DNA from: Enterobacter ludwigii
GTDB lineage: Bacteria; Pseudomonadota; Gammaproteobacteria; Enterobacterales; Enterobacteriaceae
NCBI GenBank assembly: GCA_900068845.1
Contig: CEFQ01000010.1
Span: 1,025,442 to 1,089,441, forward strand
Reading direction: 5' to 3'
DNA length: 64,000 nucleotides
Below the pieces are notes generated by a model, which made no database searches, was not told where the DNA came from, and saw only the letters and a program-made list of their open reading frames with translations. Below are positions 56,129-64,000 of the stretch, piece by piece. Each line of letters opens with the position of its first letter. The stretch's first letter is position 1. The translations under genes were made by a program, and so were the position numbers.

Positions 56129-57054
56129 GGTTTGGCGGCTCCGTTGGCGTTAAAGAAGGAGGCGTCTACCAGTTTGTCAGCTTTTAGGCCGGGTGTGATC
56201 AGGCCGCCGCGGGTGAACGTATCAATGGCCCGCTGCTGGCGTTTTTCCACCAAAACGTAATCCTCAACCGGCGCGTTGTTTTCACGCTGCACTTTGCTCA
56301 GCGCTACCTCATCTGGCAGACGCAGCAGTTTGGCGATCTCGCTGGCGTAGGCCTGGGGATGTGCCACGCCCCAAGCGCGTGCACGGATCAGGCGCTGACG
56401 GAAGTCGGCGAGCTGCTCACGCTTATTAGCGATAGCGCTATCGGTTGCCACCAGATAGTTTGAAACCGGGGAATTTTTACCGTCGATGGCAATGCGATCG
56501 CCGGACTGTGCCACGGCAAAAGACACATAAGGTTCCCAGGTTGCCACCGCATCCACCGCACCATTATCCAGCGCCAGCGTGGCTTCCGACGGCGTGGTGA
56601 AGACAAAACTGACGCTATCGTCAGGCAAGCCTGCTTCATGCAGCGCATTCAGTACCATGTTTTGCCCGGACGATCCTTTCACCGTCGCCACTTTTTTGCC
56701 TTTTAAGTCGGCGATGTTGTGCAGGGCGCTATTGTTTTTCACCACAACGGCATTGCCGAGATATTGCGATGCTTGAATAGCGCGGATCTGCGCACCTGCG
56801 GCTACGGCAAACGACAGCGGACCATCGCCGACCAAACCGGCATCCAGATGCTGTGAGTTGAGTGACTCCAGCAGCGGTGCTGCGTTGGGGAACTCATACC
56901 ATTTGATTGCATAAGGCACATTGTTGAGCTCCCCGGCGGCGGACATCACCGCGCGGGCATTGCCTTTTTGATCGCCCACGATCAGTTCGTTTGTGGCGGC
57001 GTGAGACGTCACCGCGAGGAACAACAATGAGCTGGCTAATAAAGTGATTTTCAT
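56125..57054 (-). CDS. SsuA/TauA-type periplasmic binding protein
   Basis: A 309-residue binding protein of the aliphatic-sulfonate/nitrate type (NMT1/THI5-like fold), with a signal peptide (TSHAA). Typical segments are WYEFPNAAPLLESLNSQHLDAGLVGDGPLSFAVAAGAQ and LKGKKVATVKGSSGQNMVLNALHEAGL. The start at 57054 gives a clean signal peptide; a longer in-frame start does not. It is first in a two-gene operon with the LLM monooxygenase, so it presumably captures the compound that enzyme attacks. Confidence 0.83.
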   Translation of the reverse strand: MKITLLASSLLFLAVTSHAATNELIVGDQKGNARAVMSAAGELNNVPYAIKWYEFPNAAPLLESLNSQHLDAGLVGDGPLSFAVAAGAQIRAIQASQYLGNAVVVKNNSALHNIADLKGKKVATVKGSSGQNMVLNALHEAGLPDDSVSFVFTTPSEATLALDNGAVDAVATWEPYVSFAVAQSGDRIAIDGKNSPVSNYLVATDSAIANKREQLADFRQRLIRARAWGVAHPQAYASEIAKLLRLPDEVALSKVQRENNAPVEDYVLVEKRQQRAIDTFTRGGLITPGLKADKLVDASFFNANGAAKP

Positions 57055-57421
57055 AACGTTTCCCGGGTAAAAAGAAAACAGCGTAAGTTTTCTCCAACCA
57101 CGGGCGTAGTAACAAATCCGCACAAGGTTATGTCTGAGGCGCAAAAGCTACCCAATCGCGCATCCTCGCCATTTTGCGTTATCAAAAAATGCGAATTTTC
57201 CTGACTAATGATTAATTCTCTCAACGAAAATGAAACGTGATTTCAGTCACACATTGAGCGAGGCGGTAGCTAGCAGCCATTAGCCAAACTACATTCATTA
57301 GCGGAGCTAACGACACACCGCGCAACGGGTTTTTACTAAACGGTAACGTAAGTTAAAATTCTGTTGATTTTATGTGGGGTTATTTTTGAGGTTTTTCGAT
57401 GAAAATGGTTGAGGGATTAGC
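57055..57421. promoter_or_regulatory. gcd promoter region with CRP-like site
   Basis: A 367-bp gene-free region between divergent operons. CGTGATTTCAGTCACA (57236-57251) matches nine of ten CRP core bases. E. coli gcd is known to respond to CRP, so the site is plausible for gcd. No other convincing operator was seen. Confidence 0.6.
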
Positions 57422-59782
57422 ATGGTTAACAAACTAACCAGTATCGTGCTCGCGATTCTGGCGATTGCCTTGCTGTATATGGGCGGCAAGCTGTTAATGC
57501 TGGGCGGCAGCGCCTTCTATGCGCTGATGGCGGTGGGATTACTCATCACCGCAATTTTACTGTTCCGCAACCAGCGCAGTGCGCTGGCGCTGTATGCGGT
57601 GCTGATGTGGATTACGCTCGCCTGGATTATCTGGGAAGTGGGCTTTGATAAATGGCAGTGGATCCCACGCGGTGACCTGTTCGGCGTGATCGGCCTGTGG
57701 CTGGCGATGCCGTGGGTGGTGAAACCGCTGTACCGTGGCGAACGCCGTTTCCACAGCTTCCTTGGCGGCACCGTCATTATCATGATTGTGGTGGTGATTG
57801 GTCTGTGCTTCTACGATCCGGTTCCACAGCAAGGCACCATCAGCAACGCCCGCACGCAGAACAGCGAGCAGGGCGCGGCTAACGACTGGACCGCTTACGG
57901 CGGATCGTCCGACGGCCTGCGTTTCTCGGCGCTGAATCAGATCAGTAAAGAGAACGTCAAAAACCTCGAAGTTGCATGGACGTATCACACAGGCGATCTG
58001 CGCCAGGATGCGGATGCCACCGAATACACCTTCGAAGCCACGCCGCTGAAAGCCAACGGTATGCTGTATTTCTGTACGCCGCATAACGAAGTGCATGCGC
58101 TTGATCCGGAAACCGGCGCGGTGAAGTGGAAATTCACACCGAATAAAGATCGCTCTTACCTGCAGCAGCATCAAACCTGTCGCGGCGTCAGCTACTACGA
58201 AGAAACGCCGGTGGCCGCGCAGGATAGCGCAGCGACGCCGGCCATCTGCCGTAAGCGTATTTTCAATGCGACCACTGATGCGCAACTGATCGCGCTGGAT
58301 GCCGATACCGGCAAACCGTGTGCTGATTTCGGTCAGAACGGTGTGGTTGATCTGCATGCCAACATGGGTGAAGTGCGTCCACATGCGCTGATGCAAACCG
58401 CCGCACCGCTGGTGGCAGGCAAGCTGGTGATCGTTGGCGGTTCCGTGATGGACAACGGCTTCAACAGCGGCAACCCGTCGGGCGTGATTCGTGCGTATGA
58501 CGTGCAAAGCGGTCGTCTGGTATGGAACTTTGATCCGGCCAACCCAGAAAACACCGCGCCAATCGCTGCCGGTCAAAACTACCCGCAGGACACGCCAGTG
58601 GCGTGGGGCACGCTGAGTGCTGACCTGAAAAACGGCGTCGTGTATGTGCCGTTTGGTAACGCTTCACCGGATGAAGTGGGCATTGAACGCGATCCGAACA
58701 GCAACACCGAGAAGTTCCGCGATGCGCTGGTGGCACTTGATCTGCAAACCGGTGCTTTCAAATGGCGCTATCAGAGCTCTAACCACGATCTGTGGGACCG
58801 CGATAATCCGTCACAGCCTTCGCTGGTGGACATCGATTATCAGGGTCAGAAGCAGCCTGTGGTGATCCTGCCGACCAAAACCGGCAACCTGTTTGTGCTG
58901 AACCGCCTGACCGGCCAACCGGTGTATCCGGTGAACCAGGTGAAGGTTTCCACCGAAGGTGGCGTCGCGGGTGAGAAATTTGCGGCGACCCAGCCGGTTT
59001 CCAGCCTGAACTTCATCCCGCAGCCGCTGACTGAGAAGTCAATGTGGGGCATCACGCCGTTTGACCAGATGTCATGCCGCATGGATTTCCGTAGCCTGCG
59101 CTATGACGGCAATCCGTGGACGCCAGCGACCGAAGGCGGTTCGCTGATCTTCCCTGGCAACATTGGTGTGTTCAACTGGGGTTCTGTCGCGGTCGATCCG
59201 CAGCGTCAAATACTGATTGCCGCGCCCGTGCGTCTGGCCTACAAGTACAACCTGATCAAACGCAGCGAGCAGACCGCTACCGAGCGCCTGTTCACCAAAG
59301 ATGGCACGCCATACTGGAACGAAAACTTCCACGGTGATTACGCGATTCACATCCAGCAGTTGGCGTCAGGCTTGGGCATTCCCTGTGTTGCCCCACCTTG
59401 GGGCCGCATGGTGGGCGTGGATCTGAAGACCGGTAAAACCGAATGGCTGCGTCGCGTGGGCGTGACCAAAAACCTGAAGACCAGCTTCTTGCCTGGCCGC
59501 TTCCCAATCGGTTTCCCGATGGGCATGGTAGCGCACGGTGGTCCATTGCTGACCGCAGGGGATTTGGTGTTCCACGGTGCAACCGCGGATAACTTCTTCC
59601 GTGCCTACGACAGCACCACCGGCGAACTGCTGTGGCAGACCGAGCTGAGTGCTGGCGCACAAGCCACGCCATCTACCTTTATGGGCAAAGACGGCAAGCA
59701 GTACGTGGTGATTGCAGCAGGCGGTCACGGTTCGCTCGGCACCCAGGCGGGTGACAGCGTCGTGGCATTCCGTTTGAAGTAA
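57422..59782 (+). CDS. gcd: Membrane-bound PQQ glucose dehydrogenase Gcd
   Basis: A 786-residue quinoprotein of the glucose/quinate/shikimate family. Five membrane helices occupy the first ~145 residues and bind ubiquinone. An eight-bladed beta-propeller in the periplasm follows, with NDWTAYGGSSDGLRFSALNQI at its start, the PQQ-pocket HQTCRGVSYYE, and QSSNHDLWDRDNP. It oxidises glucose to gluconolactone, which acidifies the surroundings and can release mineral phosphate. It depends on the pqq operon that ends at the left of this window. GAGGGA precedes the start; a terminator follows. Confidence 0.95.
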   Translation: MVNKLTSIVLAILAIALLYMGGKLLMLGGSAFYALMAVGLLITAILLFRNQRSALALYAVLMWITLAWIIWEVGFDKWQWIPRGDLFGVIGLWLAMPWVVKPLYRGERRFHSFLGGTVIIMIVVVIGLCFYDPVPQQGTISNARTQNSEQGAANDWTAYGGSSDGLRFSALNQISKENVKNLEVAWTYHTGDLRQDADATEYTFEATPLKANGMLYFCTPHNEVHALDPETGAVKWKFTPNKDRSYLQQHQTCRGVSYYEETPVAAQDSAATPAICRKRIFNATTDAQLIALDADTGKPCADFGQNGVVDLHANMGEVRPHALMQTAAPLVAGKLVIVGGSVMDNGFNSGNPSGVIRAYDVQSGRLVWNFDPANPENTAPIAAGQNYPQDTPVAWGTLSADLKNGVVYVPFGNASPDEVGIERDPNSNTEKFRDALVALDLQTGAFKWRYQSSNHDLWDRDNPSQPSLVDIDYQGQKQPVVILPTKTGNLFVLNRLTGQPVYPVNQVKVSTEGGVAGEKFAATQPVSSLNFIPQPLTEKSMWGITPFDQMSCRMDFRSLRYDGNPWTPATEGGSLIFPGNIGVFNWGSVAVDPQRQILIAAPVRLAYKYNLIKRSEQTATERLFTKDGTPYWNENFHGDYAIHIQQLASGLGIPCVAPPWGRMVGVDLKTGKTEWLRRVGVTKNLKTSFLPGRFPIGFPMGMVAHGGPLLTAGDLVFHGATADNFFRAYDSTTGELLWQTELSAGAQATPSTFMGKDGKQYVVIAAGGHGSLGTQAGDSVVAFRLK

Positions 59783-59800
59783 TCGTTATACAATAGACGA

Positions 59801-59825
59801 AGGCGCCCCTGCGGCGCCTTTTTTT
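59801..59825 (+). terminator. Rho-independent terminator of gcd
   Basis: AGGCGCC-cctgc-GGCGCCT followed by a seven-base T-run, 18 bp after the gcd stop. Confidence 0.9.
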
Positions 59826-59882
59826 GTTTCCAGGCCAGGATATAGTGATTCTCAATGATAGACGCCACTAATAAGGGATTTT

Positions 59883-60536
59883 ATGACCATCGCCTGTTTG
59901 CATACCGCCGCCAGTAACATCGCTATTTTTGATGACGCCGCACACTCATTGGGCATGCGTAACGGCTCACTGAGTCATATTGTGATGCCGCATTTGCTGG
60001 CCGAAGCCGAGTTGACGGGTGGCATGACCGCGCCGCAACAGCACAAGCTGGAACAGTTGTTACACAGCCTGACGCCGTGGTTCGACGCGATTCTGATTAC
60101 CTGCTCGACGCTGGGGCCGGTTGCCGATGGTTTTAACGCTGAGGGACATGATTGCCCGGTGTATCGCACCGATCGCATGCTGGCCGATGAAGTGCAGCGA
60201 TTGCCGGGAAAATCGCTGGTGCTGTGTGCGGCGGAATCTACGCTGGCGGCGACGCGCGCACTGTTTTGCCCAGCGACGTTGCCAGTGGAACAGCATCCTG
60301 ATGTGCAGCTGATTGCTGGTGCATGGGCGGCGTTTAAGGCGGGTCAGCAGGAGGCGTATCTGCAAATGATTGCGCAAGCGGTGGTAGACGGCAAACAGCA
60401 GGGCGCGGATCACGTGGCGCTGGCCCAGGTCTCCATGACGGCGGCGTCCAGGCTGTTTAGCCCGGATAGTCAACCCTTAACCAGCCCGCAGCTGGCGTTA
60501 AAGGTGGTACGTGATCTTTCGTCGGGTGCGCATTAA
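59883..60536 (+). CDS. Asp/Glu/hydantoin racemase-family protein
   Basis: A 217-residue member of the Asp/Glu racemase superfamily. The first catalytic Cys is in LITCSTLGPVAD, but the place of the second (normally LGCT-like) reads ALAQVSMTAA, with no Cys. A one-base or altered mechanism, as in some maleate-isomerase or decarboxylase relatives, or a different reaction, is possible. The C-terminal residues SSGAH are encoded inside a dispersed 42-bp repeat, so the tail may be a by-product of the repeat. The substrate is unknown. Confidence 0.75.
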   Translation: MTIACLHTAASNIAIFDDAAHSLGMRNGSLSHIVMPHLLAEAELTGGMTAPQQHKLEQLLHSLTPWFDAILITCSTLGPVADGFNAEGHDCPVYRTDRMLADEVQRLPGKSLVLCAAESTLAATRALFCPATLPVEQHPDVQLIAGAWAAFKAGQQEAYLQMIAQAVVDGKQQGADHVALAQVSMTAASRLFSPDSQPLTSPQLALKVVRDLSSGAH

Positions 60537-60872
60537 TGCGCACCTGGATGAAGGTCGCATTTGCTGGCTGGATGCTTTTCAGTTAAGCCGCGCCGAGTGC
60601 TCTGGCCGGGGACGCTTTTGGTCCGGCTGTCCTCGCGCCGCTTGCGCGGTACCTTCACTTCACTCGTCTGCCTGACGGACCGGCGGAGACGGGACGTTCT
60701 TGTCCCGGCTCCGCCTTTCGCCCGCGTCCTGCGGGCTCTCCTGGCTTCCTCGCTTCGTTCAGCGCTGCGGATAGCCTGCCCAAAAGCGTCCTCGGCCTGC
60801 CTGGAAGCTTCAGTGCATGTTGGTTTGCTATTTCGTCGGGTGCGCATTAATGCGCACCTGGATTAAGGTCGC
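60517..60872 (+). repeat. 42-bp direct repeats bracketing a 272-bp GC-rich insert
   Basis: The 42-bp unit with core GTCGGGTGCGCATTAATGCG appears at 60517-60558 and 60831-60872 with one mismatch. The 272 bp between (60559-60830) is GC-rich and pyrimidine-biased on this strand; its open frames on both strands look like low-complexity chance reading and not proteins. The left repeat contributes the end of the racemase gene. Confidence 0.8.
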
Positions 60873-61040
60873 TATGAATGGCGTAATGCCGATCAGTTAA
60901 GCCCCGAATTAATTACCGCACATTCCGTAGCGGCGCGATTTATCGCGCAATAAATTGCGCCGCTACAAGGTGTGCGCCAGGTCGTTGGGGTTTTCATCTC
61001 TTAACTGACAAGCATTACACTATGAATGGCGACCCTACGA
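60866..61040 (+). repeat. Composite palindromic repeat, copy D (hairpin 60927-60966)
   Basis: The most complete copy: GAATGGCGTAATGCCGATCA, the 40-nt hairpin GTAGCGGCGC/GCGCCGCTAC, CAAGGTGTGCGCCAGGTCG, TCATCTCTTAACTGAC and finally AATGGCGACCCTACG. It fills most of the gap upstream of the efflux operon. Confidence 0.87.
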
Positions 61041-61083
61041 CGTTCATGCAAGGCCGCGCAACGGGTTAACGCTCACTCATAAC

Positions 61084-61102
61084 GTAAATAATAATCATTT
61101 GC
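61084..61102 (+). promoter_or_regulatory. Fur-like site upstream of the efflux operon
   Basis: A 19-mer containing AATAATAATCATTTGC matches 14 of 19 Fur consensus bases. It lies about 200 bp before the efflux adaptor gene. It is weaker than the site at 31.2 kb. Confidence 0.4.
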
Positions 61103-61274
61103 ATTTAATGCTGTTGCTCATTATATTTGGCAACACGTTGTAACCTATCGCGATTTAACCACTAAAAATCTTTAATCGAAGAGGAAGCTATTCTGCTGCC
61201 GCTTTTCAGGAGATCTCTTTTCATTTTCCTGACATACGCCCGTATCTACCATTTGATAAACTCAAAATTGAGAA

Positions 61275-61284
61275 TGAACGTTCA
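61275..61284. promoter_or_regulatory. Palindrome TGAACGTTCA before the efflux operon
   Basis: A perfect 10-bp palindrome that ends 14 bp before the adaptor ATG. A TetR-type repressor site in this position is common for RND pumps, but no repressor gene lies within the window. Confidence 0.45.
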
Positions 61285-61298
61285 CTACAGGATTATTC

Positions 61299-62441
61299 AT
61301 GAAGAATTTTCAGCGTACGGCCATCGCCGGGCTGGTGTTATTGCTCGCCGCCTGCGACCAGAATAGCGCCCCACCAGCGGGCGATATGACCACCGAAGTT
61401 GGCGTGAAAACGCTGCAAACCGAGTCGGTGACGCTCGAGAGCCAACTCACCGGACGCGTGGTGGGCAGCATGGTGTCGGAAGTGCGTCCGCAAGTGGATG
61501 GCATCATCCAGAAGCGTCTGTTTACCGAAGGCGATGAAGTTAAAGCCGGCCAGGTGCTCTATCAAATCGATGCGGCCAGCTATCAGGCCAGTTACGACCA
61601 GGCCGTTGCGCAGTTGAAAAATGCGCAGGCGTTAGTTAAAAGCAGCCAGTTAAAATCCGCGCGTTATAGCGCACTGGTGAAAGAGAACGGCGTATCACGT
61701 CAGGATGCTGACGATGCGCTGGCAACCTATCAACAGAATGTGGCGTCGGTTGATCAATATCGCGCCGCAGTCGAAAGCGCCCGCATCAACCTCAACTACA
61801 CGCAAATCAAAGCGCCGATTTCTGGCCGCATCGGCATCTCGTCGGTGACGCCGGGCGCGCTGGTAACCTCGGCGCAAACCACGGCGCTGGCGACCATCCG
61901 TGCGCTCGATCCAATCTATGTCGACCTCACGCAATCCAGCGTGCAACTGCTGAAACTGAAACGTCAGCAGGCTTCCCTCCAGCAGAGTAGCGATGCGGTG
62001 CCAGTGACGGTAAAACTGGAAGACGGCAGCCATTATGATCATCCCGGCAAGCTGGAACTGACCGAAGTCGCGGTTGATGAAGCCACCGGAACCGTTACGT
62101 TGCGCGCCATCTTCCCCAATCCGCAGCATGAATTGTTGCCGGGCATGTATGTGCGCGCCAGCGTCACCAACGGCGTTAAAAACGAGGCGATTCTGGCCCC
62201 GCAGCAGGGCATCACGCGTGATGCTAAAGGCAACGCCACGGCGCTGGTGGTGGATAAAGAGAACAAAGTGCAGAGCCGGGAAGTGGTGACCGATCGTGTT
62301 ATCGGCAACACCTGGCTCGTCACCCGCGGTTTAAACCGCGGCGACAAACTGATTGTCGAAGGCACCGCCAAAGTGCAGGCCGGGATGACGGTGAAAGCGG
62401 TTGAAGTGACGCCGAACAGCGCCAGCAGCGGAGGCCAGTAA
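61299..62441 (+). CDS. RND efflux periplasmic adaptor lipoprotein (AcrA/MexA family)
   Basis: A 380-residue membrane-fusion protein with lipobox LLLAAC (Cys19), a lipoyl half-motif [35 protein letters not shown], an alpha-hairpin (residues ~95-165) and the second half-motif [24 protein letters not shown]. It connects the inner-membrane RND pump to an outer-membrane channel. The next gene starts two bases after its stop, so they form an operon. A TolC-type gene is not in the window. Confidence 0.92.
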   Translation: MKNFQRTAIAGLVLLLAACDQNSAPPAGDMTTEVGVKTLQTESVTLESQLTGRVVGSMVSEVRPQVDGIIQKRLFTEGDEVKAGQVLYQIDAASYQASYDQAVAQLKNAQALVKSSQLKSARYSALVKENGVSRQDADDALATYQQNVASVDQYRAAVESARINLNYTQIKAPISGRIGISSVTPGALVTSAQTTALATIRALDPIYVDLTQSSVQLLKLKRQQASLQQSSDAVPVTVKLEDGSHYDHPGKLELTEVAVDEATGTVTLRAIFPNPQHELLPGMYVRASVTNGVKNEAILAPQQGITRDAKGNATALVVDKENKVQSREVVTDRVIGNTWLVTRGLNRGDKLIVEGTAKVQAGMTVKAVEVTPNSASSGGQ

Positions 62442-62443
62442 TT

Positions 62444-64000
62444 ATGTTGGCTCAGTTCTTTATTCGCCGCCCGGTATTCGCCTGGGTGATCGCCATCTGC
62501 ATCATGATGTTTGGCGTGCTCAGCATTAAAAGCCTGCCGATTGCGCAGTATCCCGACGTCGCACCGCCGCAGATCAGTATTCAGGCCACTTACACCGGTG
62601 CGTCGGCGGAAACGCTGGAAAGCAGCGTCACGCAGGTGATCGAGCAGCAACTCACCGGCCTCGACGGCTTGCTCTATTTCGACTCCACCAGCACCGCCTC
62701 GACCGGCCAGGTGAAAATCAACGTCACTTTCCAGCAGGGTACCGATCCGGATATTGCGCAGGTGCAGGTGCAGAACAAAGTGCAGCAGGCCGAAAGCCGC
62801 TTACCGACCTCTGTTACCGCGCAAGGCGTGACGGTGGAGAAGGCGCAAAGCGACTTCCTGCTGATTCTGGCGCTGTACGATAACACCAACAAAAGCACGT
62901 CGGCCGATGTGGCTGACTACATGGTCAGCAACATGGAAGATACGCTGGCGCGCGTGCCGGGCGTCGGCAGCGTGCAGGTGTTTGGCGCCGAATACGCCAT
63001 GCGCATCTGGCTCGATCCCGCCAAACTCGCCTCTTATTCGCTGATGCCATCCGATGTGACAAGCGCGCTGGAGAGCCAGAACACCCAGGTTTCCTCCGGT
63101 CAGCTGGGCGCACAACCGGCCAGCAAAGAGCAGCAGCTGGTGGCGACCGTGCGTTCGCGTTCACGTCTGCAAACGCCGGAACAGTTCCGCAATATCGTGC
63201 TGAAAAGCCAAAGCGACGGTTCAGTGGTGCATCTTAGCGATGTGGCCCGCGTCGAAATGGGTGATGAGGATTACAGCGCTAACGTGCTGGCAAACGGTCA
63301 TCCGGCTTCAGGGATCGCGGTACAGCTGGCGTCCGGCGCCAATGCGCTTTCAACCGCCGAACAGGTGAAAGCCACCATCGACGAGTTCCGCAGCAGCATG
63401 CCGCCGGGCTATGAAGTGGCGTATCCGCTCGACAGCACCGACTTCGTGAAAATCTCGATTGAAGAGGTGGTGAAAACCCTGATCGAAGCGGTGATTCTGG
63501 TGGTGATCGTGATGTTCGTGTTCCTGCAGAACATCCGCACTACGCTAATTCCGGCGATTGCCGTGCCGGTGGTGCTGCTGGGAACCTTTGGCGTGCTGTC
63601 GCTGTTCGGCTACTCGATCAACACCTTAACCATGTTCGGCATGGTGCTCGCCATCGGACTGTTAGTGGATGACGCGATTGTGGTGGTGGAGAACGTCGAG
63701 CGTGTGATGCGCGAAGAGGGTTTACCGCCGCGTCAGGCCACCGAGAAATCGATGAAAGAGATTACCGGCGCGCTGATTGGTATCGCGCTGGTGCTGTCGG
63801 CGGTATTCCTGCCGATGACGTTCTTTAGCGGCTCAACCGGCGTTATCTACCGTCAATTCTCCATCACCATTGTTTCATCGATGGTGCTGTCGGTGATTGT
63901 GGCGCTAACCCTGACGCCAGCGTTATGCGCCACGCTGCTCAAGCCGCACAACGAAGAAGACGGCAAAAAGGGCTTTTTCGGCTGGTTTAATCGCAGCTAC
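62444..64000 (+). CDS. RND efflux pump, AcrB/MexB family (3' end outside window)
   Basis: The first 519 residues of an HAE1-type RND transporter that runs past the window end. It begins [18 protein letters not shown], as in AcrB. Other marks are [40 protein letters not shown], and the proton-relay Asp pair at 409-410 in [23 protein letters not shown] lies before the start. It expels drugs or other hydrophobic compounds with the adaptor just upstream. The exact paralogue (acrB, mexF, etc.) is not decided. Confidence 0.92.
   Translation, partial: MLAQFFIRRPVFAWVIAICIMMFGVLSIKSLPIAQYPDVAPPQISIQATYTGASAETLESSVTQVIEQQLTGLDGLLYFDSTSTASTGQVKINVTFQQGTDPDIAQVQVQNKVQQAESRLPTSVTAQGVTVEKAQSDFLLILALYDNTNKSTSADVADYMVSNMEDTLARVPGVGSVQVFGAEYAMRIWLDPAKLASYSLMPSDVTSALESQNTQVSSGQLGAQPASKEQQLVATVRSRSRLQTPEQFRNIVLKSQSDGSVVHLSDVARVEMGDEDYSANVLANGHPASGIAVQLASGANALSTAEQVKATIDEFRSSMPPGYEVAYPLDSTDFVKISIEEVVKTLIEAVILVVIVMFVFLQNIRTTLIPAIAVPVVLLGTFGVLSLFGYSINTLTMFGMVLAIGLLVDDAIVVVENVERVMREEGLPPRQATEKSMKEITGALIGIALVLSAVFLPMTFFSGSTGVIYRQFSITIVSSMVLSVIVALTLTPALCATLLKPHNEEDGKKGFFGWFNRSY

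Noticed and set aside
60533-60866. Open frames of about 100 codons on both strands between the racemase and the efflux operon
   Set aside because: They lie in the GC-rich insert between 42-bp repeats, have low-complexity Arg/Ser/Leu-rich translations, no ribosome-binding sites and no family resemblance.
60517-60872. 42-bp repeats read as a transposon target-site duplication
   Set aside because: Target duplications are normally 2-14 bp, and the repeat word itself belongs to the dispersed repeat family, so recombination between repeats is more likely.

Overview
This 64 kb window is chromosomal DNA from a gamma-proteobacterium of the order Enterobacterales, most likely the Erwiniaceae (Pantoea or a close relative). 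The reasons are the gene content (pqq genes, membrane glucose dehydrogenase, an E. coli-like ula cluster, UxuR/UxuA/UxaC, ScsABCD), E. coli-type CRP, Fur, LexA and KdgR sites, and moderately GC-rich genes with AT-rich promoters. No rRNA, tRNA, phage or IS transposase gene was seen. All assignments come from reading the sequence and from memory of protein families; no database was searched.

Layout. 1-3.5 kb: end of pqqE, pqqF, and a HigBA-like toxin-antitoxin pair that converges on pqqF. 3.6-11 kb: a YceI protein and the complete L-ascorbate regulon ulaR-ulaG / ulaABCDEF. 11.1-12.8 kb: quinone D-lactate dehydrogenase. 13.2-18.1 kb: an unnamed seven-gene PTS operon (phosphofructokinase-like kinase, ascorbate-type EIIB and EIIC, class II aldolase, a small coiled-coil protein, EIIA, a P-loop kinase) behind a perfect CRP site and two palindromes. 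18.2-22.9 kb: an SDR and scsABCD. 22.9-31 kb: uronate-related genes, namely kdgF and an RpiB-family isomerase diverging from a CRP plus KdgR promoter, then a five-gene peptide-type ABC transporter behind an enolase-superfamily gene with its own KdgR-like and CRP sites. 31.2-34.2 kb: a Fur-controlled binding protein, a small membrane protein and a lipoprotein sugar/sorbosone dehydrogenase. 34.2-34.8 kb: an apparent SOS-controlled TisB/IstR-type type I toxin-antitoxin locus. 34.8-44.7 kb: an M24-fold protein, a LysR regulator, uxuR, uxaC, uxuA, a hexuronate-type MFS transporter and a cytoplasmic GH31 glycosidase. 44.8-57 kb: a Nudix hydrolase, LysR/old yellow enzyme, TonB receptor with two-component system, periplasmic ParB-like protein, acetyltransferase, GT-D glycosyltransferase, flavin monooxygenase with a binding protein. 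57.4-64 kb: gcd, an Asp/Glu racemase-like gene, a repeat-rich gap, and an RND efflux pair cut by the window end.

Themes. PQQ is matured here (pqqE, pqqF) and probably used here (gcd and the sorbosone dehydrogenase), so periplasmic sugar oxidation is a main trait. Plant-derived uronates and ascorbate are the other theme: kdgF/isomerase, uxaC/uxuA with UxuR operators, and ula. A composite palindromic repeat is scattered through several intergenic gaps.

The most notable find is 34251-34752. It holds a 30-residue hydrophobic peptide gene with a consensus LexA box, a ribosome-binding site buried in a hairpin, and a divergently transcribed small RNA. The RNA's 5' end is perfectly complementary over 18 nt to the toxin leader, which is the architecture of E. 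coli tisB/istR. Second is the unnamed PTS operon at 13.2-18.1 kb, whose kinase keeps the phosphofructokinase catalytic motif but lacks two fructose-6-phosphate-binding arginines.
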